NCBI RefSeq assembly: GCF_008014745.1
Contig: NZ_VPFD01000002.1
Span: forward strand, 217,109 to 281,108
DNA length: 64,000 nucleotides
Reading direction: 5' to 3'
Origin: Massilia arenae
Lineage (GTDB): Bacteria > Pseudomonadota > Gammaproteobacteria > Burkholderiales > Burkholderiaceae_D
Below are positions 1 through 8,441 of the stretch, piece after piece. Every line of letters starts with the position of its first letter. Position 1 is the first letter of the stretch. The translations under genes and the position numbers were made by a program. The notes under the pieces were generated by a model. That model ran no database searches and was not told the DNA's origin. It saw only the letters and a program-made list of their open reading frames with translations.

Positions 1-250
1 GCAGTATGCGTCGGGCAGATGCATCCTCCGGATCGAATGGCATCAGGAACGACGACAGATCCAGCGCCTCTTCGCTGCAGCCCGGCAGCGAGGCGAACAG
101 CATGATTTTCCGGTCTGGATGGATGCTCCGATGCAGCCCGGGAACGAAAGCACCGTCGATCAACAAATGCAGCCGCTGTCCAGCAGCGAGGTCTCGCGTA
201 CGGGCGCACAACTCGTCCATCCAACTATCCACAAACGGTGCGATCAGCAT
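1..250 (-). CDS. DUF4123 domain protein, T6SS effector chaperone/adaptor (partial)
   Basis: The frame opens with an ATG at 250 and stays open for 83 codons to the left edge, so the gene is cut by the window. The visible N-terminus (MLIAPFVDSWMDEL, then a segment with LHLLIDGAF) resembles the start of DUF4123 proteins, where a hydrophobic strand ending in DGA is typical. Members of this family (Tap/TEC) load a toxic effector onto the VgrG spike of type VI secretion systems. The ATG lies 1 nt past the VgrG stop codon on the same strand, the usual vgrG-chaperone-effector order, so an effector gene is expected just beyond the left edge. The family call rests on a short N-terminus plus context. 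Confidence 0.7.
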   Translation of the reverse strand, partial: MLIAPFVDSWMDELCARTRDLAAGQRLHLLIDGAFVPGLHRSIHPDRKIMLFASLPGCSEEALDLSSFLMPFDPEDASARRIL

Positions 251-251
251 G

Positions 252-3074
252 TCACTCCACCATGGTGAACACCGGCCCTGCGGCCAGCGATTTCCTGAGG
301 CATTCGAGGCAGATACTGCGTGGCAGGGCCGGCATCGGATATCCCAATTTCTCCGGTCCGGAAAGACTCTTCTTTCCCGCTTTGACCACCAACTTTCCTG
401 GACACTGCACGACGATGTTTCCACCGTCGATCGTGATGTTGGCGCCGCCGGCGACGCTCAAGGAGATGCTCTTTGCCGCAGCCCATTCGATATGGGCGTT
501 GGCGCTGACCACGTCGACGTCGTCCCGTGCCTGGACCGTCACGCCGTCGAACTGTGCCTGGACATCGATGCCATCCCGCGCCGTGATCAGTTGCAGGCCG
601 GGCTGGCCAGCCTCCTGCTTTGCCGCACCGCCGAGCATGCCGATCGCCTGGCCTGAATGCACCCGCATCCGGGCGCCGCTGACGTATTGCGCGTCGTCGC
701 CCCCAATGAGTAAACAGGTCTCGCCATTGGTGAGCTGCAGGCTTTGCCCGGCGTTGACGCCGAGCCCCTCCTTGGCGACGAACGCGATCAACGGATCGGC
801 CATATGCGGCAGCCTTCCCGATCCGGCGCTGACGAAGCCCTGCTGGTCGACCTTGCCCGAGAGTGCAGCGTGCAAGGCGCGCAAGGGTGGCGCTTCGTCA
901 TCGAGCACACTGGCATCGGATTTGGCCGCACCGGTATGCGCTGCCAGTCCCACCGTCTCATGAGCAGCCGCGGCGCCGTGCAGGTTACCGACCAGTTTCA
1001 GGACCTGTTCCAGCAAGCCAATGCCGGCATCATTGGCGCCAGCAGGGGCGCGTGCGGTCGCACCATGGACAATCGGGTAGCTCGATACCAGCAGCCCTGC
1101 ACCTGCCCGCACCGCCCCATAGGCATCGGTACGAAGCTCCGCCCCAAGCCCGCGAAAACTGCCGCGATAGTTGTCGGTAGAGTGGACCAGATGCCCAAGA
1201 TTGAGTTCGCTCGCGGCATGACTGCACTTGAGCTGCACCCGGCCCTGTGCATCGGTGTCATCGAACAGCAGCTGGTTGTAGCCGCTGCCACCGAATTCCT
1301 TGCTGCGGATGCCCCATTGCGCCGCGCCGTTGCGGTGACCGGCGCTGTCGGCCGAAGCCCCATGCCATACAGGACTGTTGCCGCCAGCGAGATTGCCCTG
1401 CCCGGATCGTGCGTGGTCATGCGCCCGCTCGAACGGAGACGTCGACTTGTTCGCGGTGTGCTGTCCACCGGGCGTCGGAGCGATGCCGCCTTCACCTTTC
1501 CCGTTGTATAGCGCGCCAATGATGATCGGGCGATCGATATCATTTTCAAGAAACTGGACGAGCACCTCTTGCCCGATACGCGGCAAGAACTGACATCCCA
1601 TGCCGCTTCCAGCCGATCTTTGCGCCACGCGCACCCAACAGCTCGCATTGCCTTGATCCTGCCAGTGAAACCGGATCCGCACACGCCCGAGACGATCGCA
1701 ATACAGCTCATCCGCACCATTGGGACGATCGCTGCCGTCCGCGCCAACGACAATCGCGCTTTGCGACCCGTGTGCCGTCGGTTTGGTGTAATTGCGCCCG
1801 GCGCTGACAGCCAGTCGCGGGCGCCACGGCAGTTCTACAGGAATGGCTTCAAAGCAGTTGGCATAACCAGTCCGGCGCGCCTGCTCGATCGCCAGGCCAA
1901 ATTCTTCCGACACCTCACGCATCACTTCTCCCAGCAGCTCTGGGATGGGACCGAACAGCTCGGCCAGTGCGTGCTGGGCCGCTGGCGGCAAATTGTTGAC
2001 CCCGACGCTCCTGACGCGCAATATGGTGAACGCCGCGCTGCCACCGGATTGCCGCAGCGGCATGCCGCTGACTTTCAGGCGCGTTCCGGCACGCAGCGTG
2101 CGCACCGTGGAACGGCCTTGCCAATGCTGTCCGCGCGCTTCGGCTTCCTGCATCTGCAGGTCGGCATAGCGCCGCGCCTGATCGCCATTGGCATAGGCGT
2201 ACTGCCCCGGTACGTCGTACGTCTCTAACTCTGGGAGTTTATTGTTGCGCACGAAGGATGGAGAGTTGGCGCTGACGCTGCGTTTCGATTTGTAATCCGG
2301 GCTCAGCAAGGTGGTAAGCGATGCATGCAGGCGTCGCTGGGACACCAACGCTTGCACGGAGTCGGCCTGCTCGACCGAGCTGGCGCCGTGAAAGCGGATG
2401 CCGTCACCGGATGCGCTGCTCGCATCTTCCGGCACGGCGCTGGCCTGGGTGCTGTCCGCAAACAGCACCAGCCCGTGTCCGGCATCGTCCTGCTCGACGC
2501 GCCAGCCCAAACCTTCTTCGGCCAGTAAGCGACGGACGAAGTCGAGATCGGTTTCCCGGTACTGGCAGCAATAGCTGCGCGAATGAGTCCCCGTCATGAA
2601 GGCACTGGTCTCGTCGCTCCAACGCCAGCGTGCCAGCGGCAAATATGCGGAAAATACCGCATCGACGATATCGATCACGCGCTTGTCCTGCCATACGCGG
2701 CAGTTGCGGACATGCCCTAGGCGCCATAGCCAAGGCGAGATCCGAATCCGGTAGCGTGCCAGGCCGCCATCGCTGCCTAACTGCGCAACCTCGCTGATCT
2801 CGCCGGACAGGGGAGACCGTGTGCCGTCCGCCAGGCTAAGTTCGAGCTTGGCCGCTTGCCCCAGCAAGGCCTGGGGCTGGACGAATGCGCTCGGAGAAAG
2901 TGCGATTAACTCGCAACCGCCTACGTCCTGTAACCCATCTTCAGCGTAGAAAGCCTCGGCCAGAAAATCGCACCGTGCCCCACGACTGTCTCCAATAGAC
3001 AGATTCATCAATCTGGATGTGCCTGAATACTCAGCCAATGCGGTCTTGATCTGCTCCGTCAATGCGGTGGCCAT
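252..3074 (-). CDS. vgrG: Type VI secretion system tip protein VgrG (with DUF2345)
   Basis: VgrG forms the trimeric spike at the tip of the type VI secretion tube and carries effectors out of the cell. The protein has the usual gp27-like first half, including YRETDLDFVRRLLAEEG near residue 183, then a gp5-like OB region at about 455-530 (CDRLGRVRIRFHW and a FLPRIGQEVLVQFLENDIDRP-like stretch). The second half is the Vgr/DUF2345 beta-helix region, ending in a short Cys-containing tail (ICLECLRKSLAAG). The length of about 940 residues is normal for the VgrG-DUF2345 type. A GTG at 3110 would add 12 residues but has no ribosome site; the ATG at 3074 is preceded by GGAG at 11 nt and is preferred. 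It is followed 1 nt later by a DUF4123 chaperone gene. No separate C-terminal toxin domain was recognised. Confidence 0.93.
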   Translation of the reverse strand: MATALTEQIKTALAEYSGTSRLMNLSIGDSRGARCDFLAEAFYAEDGLQDVGGCELIALSPSAFVQPQALLGQAAKLELSLADGTRSPLSGEISEVAQLGSDGGLARYRIRISPWLWRLGHVRNCRVWQDKRVIDIVDAVFSAYLPLARWRWSDETSAFMTGTHSRSYCCQYRETDLDFVRRLLAEEGLGWRVEQDDAGHGLVLFADSTQASAVPEDASSASGDGIRFHGASSVEQADSVQALVSQRRLHASLTTLLSPDYKSKRSVSANSPSFVRNNKLPELETYDVPGQYAYANGDQARRYADLQMQEAEARGQHWQGRSTVRTLRAGTRLKVSGMPLRQSGGSAAFTILRVRSVGVNNLPPAAQHALAELFGPIPELLGEVMREVSEEFGLAIEQARRTGYANCFEAIPVELPWRPRLAVSAGRNYTKPTAHGSQSAIVVGADGSDRPNGADELYCDRLGRVRIRFHWQDQGNASCWVRVAQRSAGSGMGCQFLPRIGQEVLVQFLENDIDRPIIIGALYNGKGEGGIAPTPGGQHTANKSTSPFERAHDHARSGQGNLAGGNSPVWHGASADSAGHRNGAAQWGIRSKEFGGSGYNQLLFDDTDAQGRVQLKCSHAASELNLGHLVHSTDNYRGSFRGLGAELRTDAYGAVRAGAGLLVSSYPIVHGATARAPAGANDAGIGLLEQVLKLVGNLHGAAAAHETVGLAAHTGAAKSDASVLDDEAPPLRALHAALSGKVDQQGFVSAGSGRLPHMADPLIAFVAKEGLGVNAGQSLQLTNGETCLLIGGDDAQYVSGARMRVHSGQAIGMLGGAAKQEAGQPGLQLITARDGIDVQAQFDGVTVQARDDVDVVSANAHIEWAAAKSISLSVAGGANITIDGGNIVVQCPGKLVVKAGKKSLSGPEKLGYPMPALPRSICLECLRKSLAAGPVFTMVE

Positions 3075-3305
3075 GTCGAGATGTGCTCCAGATAAACTTA
3101 TCGGAGACACGATATCGGTGCTCTGAAGTTTAGCTATTGCGTTACGTCATCACTCGCCGCGTGAGCTTTGTGCCGGACCACGAGATCACGAAAAGTTGAT
3201 GTCATTGTTCTGCGCTGTTCATTACCGCATGCAAGCTCAGGTAGATGATCAGGCTCTTCCGCTTGGCTATGATGGGTGGGCGTACTTCATATACAGGAGA
3301 TTTTG

Positions 3306-3812
3306 ATGCATACCCAGAAGCTTGCCTGTTTCGTCCTTCTCGCAGCGCTGATCGGTATCACAGCGCCTGCCGAGGCCAGATCGCCGAATCAGGTTCTTGG
3401 CACCTGGCGCATGGTGACCGCGCAGATCGACCCGGACGGCAAGAACGTGCCGGCCTACGGCGACAAGCCAAATGGCCTGCTGGTGTTCACCGAAGACATG
3501 CATTTCATCGAAGTGCTGAGCGATGCGAACATTCCAAAATTCGCCTCAAATGTCCGAGGGCAGGGCACGACCGAAGAAAACCGCGCCGCGATGGCCGGCA
3601 GCATCGGCTTCTTCGGCACCTATACGGTGGACAAGGACGGCGTCTTCAGCGGCAACCGCGTCGAAGCATCGACCTTTCCGAACTGGATCGGGCAGGTGCG
3701 TACCCGCAAGGAGCTGCGCCTGGTTGTCGAAGGCGATCGCATGACCGAGAATTTCCAGAGGCCGGACGGCACCAGGATCCGGATCGTCTGGCAGCGGGTA
3801 AAGCGTCAGTAG
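3306..3812 (+). CDS. Secreted lipocalin-like domain protein
   Basis: A 168-residue protein starting at the ATG at 3306, which has AGGAG 5 nt upstream. The first 24 residues form a signal peptide (MHTQKLACFVLLAALIGITA, cleavage probably after AEA), so it is likely periplasmic. The mature part begins with a QVLGTWRMV segment and continues with GLLVFTEDMHFIEV and GFFGTYTVDKDG, matching the lipocalin-like family (PF13924-type) of small beta-barrel proteins. Ligand and role are unknown. It stands alone, 230 bp from the divergent VgrG gene, and its link to the secretion system, if any, cannot be seen. An in-frame ATG at 3276 would put residues in front of the signal peptide and is less likely. Confidence 0.75.
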   Translation: MHTQKLACFVLLAALIGITAPAEARSPNQVLGTWRMVTAQIDPDGKNVPAYGDKPNGLLVFTEDMHFIEVLSDANIPKFASNVRGQGTTEENRAAMAGSIGFFGTYTVDKDGVFSGNRVEASTFPNWIGQVRTRKELRLVVEGDRMTENFQRPDGTRIRIVWQRVKRQ

Positions 3813-3980
3813 CGGTCACAGGACCATGCCATTATCTCGATAGCGAAGATCGACTCCTGTAATCCGATGATCAGGCTGGCCTCGCGCGTCAAGTGCGAGG
3901 TGAAACCGGCCCCTGTGAAGCAGGAATTCAACAGCAAAGTTAACTATGGATAGCTTTGCGTAAGTTTGAAGGAACGGAAA

Positions 3981-4275
3981 ATGGCGTCTCGCACACTCAT
4001 GATGATTGCTCCTGGGATAGTGAGTCAATAATTTAGTAACCACTTCACCATATTTTGCCGTAACTGCCTGTGCTGTCGCGTTCGCTTGCGCGGTCTCTGC
4101 TCAGGGAGGTCCGCCGCCAGCCGATATCGAGAAGATCACCAAGATGCTCAATTTGATGGTGAGCCGCCTGTCGAAGTATTCGCGTTCGACGATCGATTAC
4201 AGCCAGCTCGGGCAGAAGCCAGCGGCGAGCACACCGTGCGCCTGGGGGCCTGCATCCATCAAACGACCCGATGTT
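3981..4275 (+). pseudogene. Decayed secreted-protein gene remnant
   Basis: An ATG at 3981 with AAGGAA just upstream starts MASRTLMMIA and stops after 16 codons. In another forward frame, from about 4060, the sequence continues as a signal-peptide core and cleavage site (VTACAVAFACAVSAQ) followed by GGPPPADIEKITKMLNLM and a further 20 or so ordinary residues. Together these read like one secreted protein whose frame was broken between the start and the hydrophobic core and whose 3' end was lost where the opposite-strand Rof-like gene ends. The family cannot be named. The 3813-3980 stretch before it shows no convincing gene. Confidence 0.35.
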
Positions 4276-4528
4276 AGAAATCACTCAGCTTTGCGCCATC
4301 GATCTCCTCGATCTGGTCCAGACGCACGGTGTCGCCAGTACTTATCGACATGTACTCGGCACCATTCTTTGCGTATAAGTCGGTAATGGAGGCCGTGTAA
4401 TACTGTATGGCGCCTGTCTCGTTGCGAATGCCGATCTGCACTGGCTTGCCTAAGGTGGCGTTGGCCTCGAGCAGATCGTGAAATTCGCAGTTGATCGGCT
4501 GGTATGGGGAAGAAAAGTTTGTCGTCAT
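4274..4528 (-). CDS. Rof-like Rho-binding antiterminator family protein
   Basis: An 84-residue protein with YQPINCEFHDLLEANATLGK near residue 9 and DLYAKNGAEYMSISTGDTVR near 50. This closely follows the layout of E. coli Rof (YaeO): YxPINCxxxDxLE, then a central basic strand and a YARDGAEYLxLxxGxxxRLDxI strand. Rof has an Sm-like fold, binds Rho and inhibits Rho-dependent termination. A regulatory role here is inferred from family resemblance. The gene is monocistronic, and upstream sequence shows only a weak ribosome site. Confidence 0.72.
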   Translation of the reverse strand: MTTNFSSPYQPINCEFHDLLEANATLGKPVQIGIRNETGAIQYYTASITDLYAKNGAEYMSISTGDTVRLDQIEEIDGAKLSDF

Positions 4529-4585
4529 GGTCGAGTCACTTTCAATGGGGTTATCAAGGCGAGCGAGTTGGGCAAATTTGTTGAG

Positions 4586-6289
4586 CTAGGCCCGTTTTTG
4601 CTCCTGTAATGTTTCTAGTACATGCCGCGTCATGCTGCTGGCCAGCTCCTCCTCACCAACGAACACCCGTCCGCCGGTCTCCGCCCGCAACAACTCCGCT
4701 TCCTTGTCGTTATGCGTGCGCACCACGCAGCGGATCGATGGATTGAGCGCCTTCGCAATCTCCACCATCTTGCGCACGTCGAAGGTGTCCGGCGTCGCGA
4801 TCACCAGCATCGCCGCCTTGTGGATATGCGCCTGGATCAGCACCGCCGGTTCCGCCGCATTGCCCACCACCGCCGGAATCCCGCGCTGACGCGCCTGCTC
4901 GACCAGTTCGCGATGCTGCTCGGCGAGCACGAAGTGAATGCCACGCGCCGTCAGGTCGTCCGCAATGCGCCGCCCGACCCGTCCAAACCCCACCAGCACC
5001 ACTTGGTTGCTGAGCTTTTCGCGCGAGGTCGTCATCGGCAGTTCCGCCAGCGGATCGGCTGGCCGTTCCAGCCTGCGCGCCAGATGCATCAGGTGGTCTT
5101 GCGTGCCCAGCCAGCGCTGCACCGGCTCGATCGACGAAAACACCAGCGGATTGAGGGCGATCGAGATGATGGCGCCGGCAAGGATCAGGTTTTGCCCCAG
5201 CTCCGGCAACAGCCCGAGCTGCATGCCCAGCGCCGCGAGAATGAAAGAGAACTCGCCGATCTGCGCCAAGCTGGCCGACACGGTCAGCGCCGTATTGAGC
5301 GGATACCGCAGCGCCAGCACCAGGATAAAAGCGGCGAGTGACTTGCCAACCACGATCACCAGCACCACGCCCAGCACGTGCAGCGGATTGTCGACCAACA
5401 CCATCGGATCGAACAGCATGCCAACCGAGACGAAGAACAGCACCGAGAACGCATCGCGCAGCGGCAGCGATTCCTCGGCCGCGCGGTGGCTCAGTTCCGA
5501 CTCGCGCAGCACCATGCCGGCAAAGAAGGCGCCCAGCGCGAACGACACGCCGAACAGGCTCGATGACGCATAGGCGATGCCGACCGCCGCTGCGATCACG
5601 GCCAGCGTGAACAGCTCGCGCGACGCGGTCTTGGCCACCCGCCACAGGAACCACGGAAAGACCTTGCGCCCGACGATCAGCATGAAGGCGATGAAGCCGC
5701 CCACCTGCAGCAGGGTCATGCCCAGTGCCGGCCACAGATCGAGCCCGGCGTCGCCCTTGCCGCCCAGCGGGCCTGCGAGCGCCGGCAGCATCACCAGCAC
5801 CAGCACCATGACGAGGTCCTCGACCACCAGCCAGCCCACCGCGATGCGGCCGTTCATCGAGTCGAGCACCCCGCGTGCCTCCAGCGCGCGCAGCAGCACC
5901 ACGGTGCTCGCCACCGATAGCGCCAAGCCGAACACGATGCCCGCGCCCAGGCTCCAGCCCCACCACCACGACAGCGCCATGCCCATCCCGGTGGCCACGC
6001 CGATCTGCAGCAGGGCGCCGGGCAGGGCGATGCGGCGTACATCGAGCAAGTCCTTCAGCGAGAAATGCAGCCCGACCCCGAACATCAGCAGCATGACCCC
6101 GATCTCGGCCAGCTGTGACGCCAGGCCGATGTCCGCCACGAAGCCCGGCGTGGCGGGGCCTATGAAGACGCCGGCGGCCAGGTAGCCGACCAGCGCCGGC
6201 AGTTTGAGGCGCACGGCCAGCATGCCGAATATCAGGCCGAAACCGAGTGCGGCGGCAATCGTGGTGATCAGGCTTAATTCGTGATGCAT
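4586..6289 (-). CDS. ybaL: YbaL/KefB-type cation:proton antiporter (CPA2) with RCK domain
   Basis: A 567-residue inner-membrane protein. The first ~390 residues hold about a dozen hydrophobic helices of the Na+/H+ exchanger fold, including GLHFSLKDLLDVRRIALPG and LGAFFAGMVLRESELSHRAA. The last ~160 residues are a cytoplasmic RCK/TrkA-N Rossmann domain beginning VVLVGFGRVGRRIADDLTAR, whose GxGxxG motif binds a nucleotide. The domain order and length match E. coli YbaL and KefB/KefC potassium:proton antiporters. The glutathione-gated Kef motifs were not checked in detail, so YbaL is the safer name. It is divergent from the DUF445 gene across 147 bp. Confidence 0.9.
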   Translation of the reverse strand: MHHELSLITTIAAALGFGLIFGMLAVRLKLPALVGYLAAGVFIGPATPGFVADIGLASQLAEIGVMLLMFGVGLHFSLKDLLDVRRIALPGALLQIGVATGMGMALSWWWGWSLGAGIVFGLALSVASTVVLLRALEARGVLDSMNGRIAVGWLVVEDLVMVLVLVMLPALAGPLGGKGDAGLDLWPALGMTLLQVGGFIAFMLIVGRKVFPWFLWRVAKTASRELFTLAVIAAAVGIAYASSSLFGVSFALGAFFAGMVLRESELSHRAAEESLPLRDAFSVLFFVSVGMLFDPMVLVDNPLHVLGVVLVIVVGKSLAAFILVLALRYPLNTALTVSASLAQIGEFSFILAALGMQLGLLPELGQNLILAGAIISIALNPLVFSSIEPVQRWLGTQDHLMHLARRLERPADPLAELPMTTSREKLSNQVVLVGFGRVGRRIADDLTARGIHFVLAEQHRELVEQARQRGIPAVVGNAAEPAVLIQAHIHKAAMLVIATPDTFDVRKMVEIAKALNPSIRCVVRTHNDKEAELLRAETGGRVFVGEEELASSMTRHVLETLQEQKRA

Positions 6290-6436
6290 GTAGTGGAGGA
6301 CTCTTGAACAGGTGGGAAGGTCTTTAGTATAAGTCAGCAGTATGTACAGGCTAAAAAAACCCGAGCAACGCCGGCGCGTCGTCCGCGCCTGAAGTGCGAT
6401 AGCATTGGTATAACGTCACTGCCGAGCTAGCGCTGC

Positions 6437-7705
6437 ATGGAAAAACAAGATGAACTGCGCCGTTCCAAACGGATCGCCCTCGGCTTCTTCATAGGCGCGG
6501 CCGCGCTGTTCGTGATCAGCCTCCTGCTGCCGTATACCTGGTGGACTGGCCTGCTGCGTGCCTTCTCCGAAGCGGCCATGGTCGGCGCGCTGGCCGACTG
6601 GTTCGCGGTGGTGGCCTTGTTCCGGCGCGTGCCGATCCCGATCGTGTCGCGCCATACCGCCATCATCCCCAGCAACAAGGACAAGATCGCCGACAACCTG
6701 GCGCTGTTCGTGCGCGAAAAATTCCTCGACACCGATTCCATCGTCGGCCTGATCCGGCGCCACGATCCGGTGCAGAAGGTGGCCGAGTGGCTGGTCAAGC
6801 CGGCCAATACCGAATTGATGGGCGCCCACCTGGTGCGCGCCGCGACCTTCATGCTCGACTTCATCGAAGACGCGGCGGTGCAGAACTTCATCCGCCGCGG
6901 CGTGCACACGATGGTGAACAGCGTCGACCTGTCGAAGTCGAGCGGCGCCATCCTGGAAAGCCTGACCCGCGGCCGGCGCCACCAGGAACTGCTCGACGAA
7001 GGCATCCGGCAACTGGCACACTTGCTGGACAACGCCGACACGCAAGACTACATCGCCCAGGGCATCGTCGAGTGGCTCAAGGAAGACTATGCCTTCATCG
7101 AGAAGATGCTGCCCTCGGACCTCATCGGCCGCAAGGGCGCCGACATCGCCGTGCGCCTGGCCGCCGGTGTGCTCAACAAGGTGGCGGCCGATCCCGAGCA
7201 CCCGCTGCGCCACCGCTTCGACGACTACGTGGCCGGCTTTATCGAACGCCTGAAAGGCGACCCGGCCTTCCTGGCCAGGGCCGACGACGTCAAGCGCTAC
7301 CTGCTCGAGGACGAGACCGTCAACACCTATCTCGGTTCGCTGTGGGCCGAACTGAAGGCCTGGCTCAAGCGCGACCTCGAAAGCGAGGATTCCAGGCTGC
7401 GCGTTCGCATCGTCGCCATGGGCGCCTGGATCGGCAAGGTGCTGAGCGAAGATCCGGCCTTGCGCCAGTCGCTGCACGAGAACCTGGAAGCGGCCGCGCG
7501 CGGCGTGGCGCCCGAGTTTGCGGGCTTCCTGACGCGCCACATCGCCGACACCGTCAAGCAGTGGGACGACCGCGAGATGTCGGCCCAGATCGAACTCAAT
7601 ATCGGCAAGGACCTGCAGTACATCCGCATCAACGGCACCATCGTGGGCGGCATGATCGGCGTGACCTTGTACCTGCTGTCCCACCTGCCCGCGCTCCTGA
7701 ACTGA
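6437..7705 (+). CDS. DUF445 family membrane protein (YjiN-like)
   Basis: A 422-residue protein with a hydrophobic helix near residues 14-32, the family motif AMVGALADWFAVVALFRR at about 47-64 and a C-terminal membrane segment (IVGGMIGVTLYLLSHL). The middle ~330 residues are helical and charged. This is the layout of DUF445/YjiN proteins, which are anchored in the inner membrane at both ends; their function is unknown. It is followed after 11 nt by a DUF2007 gene and is likely co-transcribed with it. Confidence 0.88.
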   Translation: MEKQDELRRSKRIALGFFIGAAALFVISLLLPYTWWTGLLRAFSEAAMVGALADWFAVVALFRRVPIPIVSRHTAIIPSNKDKIADNLALFVREKFLDTDSIVGLIRRHDPVQKVAEWLVKPANTELMGAHLVRAATFMLDFIEDAAVQNFIRRGVHTMVNSVDLSKSSGAILESLTRGRRHQELLDEGIRQLAHLLDNADTQDYIAQGIVEWLKEDYAFIEKMLPSDLIGRKGADIAVRLAAGVLNKVAADPEHPLRHRFDDYVAGFIERLKGDPAFLARADDVKRYLLEDETVNTYLGSLWAELKAWLKRDLESEDSRLRVRIVAMGAWIGKVLSEDPALRQSLHENLEAAARGVAPEFAGFLTRHIADTVKQWDDREMSAQIELNIGKDLQYIRINGTIVGGMIGVTLYLLSHLPALLN

Positions 7706-7716
7706 AGGCCTCCACC

Positions 7717-8049
7717 ATGCACACGCTCGCACTGAACGACTGGCTCGCCGCCCACCCCGAGGTCGAGCGCATCCCCGAACGCGACCTGTACGTGGTGGCG
7801 CGCTACATGATCCCGATCGACGCCAACCTGGCCCAGGGCTGCCTGGAGGCGTCCGGCATCCCCGCCATGCTGGCCGATGCGCATTTGATGCAGACCGACC
7901 TGCTGCTGGCGCCGGCGCTGGGCGGCGTGCGCCTGCTGGTCGATGCGGAGCACGTGCAACAGGCGCATACGGTGCTCGAAGCGCTGGCGCGGGGCGACTT
8001 TGCGCTCGACGAACACGCGCCGGACGGCGAGTGGCAAAAGGCCGAGTAG
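7717..8049 (+). CDS. DUF2007 domain protein, putative signal-transducing protein
   Basis: A 110-residue soluble protein. It starts 11 nt after the DUF445 stop codon. The core (LYVVARYMIPIDANLAQGCL, then SGIPAMLADAHLMQTD and GVRLLVDAEHVQQAHTVL) matches the DUF2007 pattern: a strand and helix that handle 'source of information' sequences, then a loop with an aspartate and a C-terminal ferredoxin-like strand. DUF2007 domains are GlnB-like small folds of unknown function. Co-transcription with the upstream gene is likely. Confidence 0.75.
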   Translation: MHTLALNDWLAAHPEVERIPERDLYVVARYMIPIDANLAQGCLEASGIPAMLADAHLMQTDLLLAPALGGVRLLVDAEHVQQAHTVLEALARGDFALDEHAPDGEWQKAE

Positions 8050-8105
8050 GCCGGGTCGACAAGCGGGGTAGCGTACGAAATGATGTTAGCAGTGCCGAAA
8101 ACAAC

Positions 8106-8135
8106 AACGGCCCGGTTCTTGCGAACCGGGCCGTT
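8106..8135 (-). terminator. Terminator of the tandem tRNA-Met transcript
   Basis: A perfect 13-bp stem (AACGGCCCGGTTC and its complement) with a 4-nt loop. Read on the minus strand it lies just after the second tRNA and is followed by a T-rich run (GTTGTTTTC). It probably ends the tRNA transcript and may also serve the DUF445-DUF2007 transcript from the other side. Confidence 0.75.
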
Positions 8136-8142
8136 CTGTATT

Positions 8143-8219
8143 TGGTGGTGATAGGTGGACTTGAACCACCGACCCCAGCATTATGAGTGCTGTGCTCTAA
8201 CCAGCTGAGCTATATCACC
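8143..8219 (-). tRNA. tRNA-Met(CAT), elongator type, copy 2
   Basis: A 77-nt cloverleaf including an encoded CCA. The acceptor stem pairs GGTGATA with TATCACC, the D arm is AGCTCAGCTGGTTAGAGC, the anticodon loop reads CTCATAA and the T loop is GTTCAAGTC. The anticodon stem ACAGCACTCATAATGCTGGG resembles elongator tRNA-Met of E. coli (metT), and it lacks the C4-G69/C5-G68 pairs expected of tRNA-Ile2. It is the downstream member of a tandem pair 141 bp apart; the two copies look identical over their length. Confidence 0.93.
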
Positions 8220-8238
8220 TGAAACTGACAAAAGCAAA

Positions 8239-8270
8239 AATGGCTTGACTCGTTGGAGAGCCAAGCCATT
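8239..8270 (-). terminator. Terminator-like hairpin between the two tRNA-Met genes
   Basis: Arms AATGGCTTG and its complement (9 bp) enclose a 14-nt loop. On the minus strand, the direction of the tRNAs, it is followed by TTTTGCTTTTG. It sits between the upstream and downstream tRNA copies, so it could end some transcripts after the first tRNA or act as a processing signal. Confidence 0.5.
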
Positions 8271-8283
8271 CGCTTGGAATTCT

Positions 8284-8360
8284 TGGTGGTGATAGGTGGA
8301 CTTGAACCACCGACCCCAGCATTATGAGTGCTGTGCTCTAACCAGCTGAGCTATATCACC
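8284..8360 (-). tRNA. tRNA-Met(CAT), elongator type, copy 1
   Basis: A 77-nt tRNA with the same arms as the copy at 8143-8219, anticodon CAT and encoded CCA. It is transcribed first and lies 81 nt downstream of the end of miaA on the same strand. It may use its own promoter or be read through from miaA. Confidence 0.93.
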
Positions 8361-8441
8361 GCAACGACCAATATTATCGGGCGCGACCGGTTGCGTGTCA
8401 AGATCGTGGCGTGTTCTGCGCGGAAAAATGTCGCATCGATG

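Noticed and set aside
3816..4043. 75-codon minus-strand frame between the lipocalin-like gene and the Rof-like gene.
   Set aside because: No ribosome site, no family and no coding-like composition.
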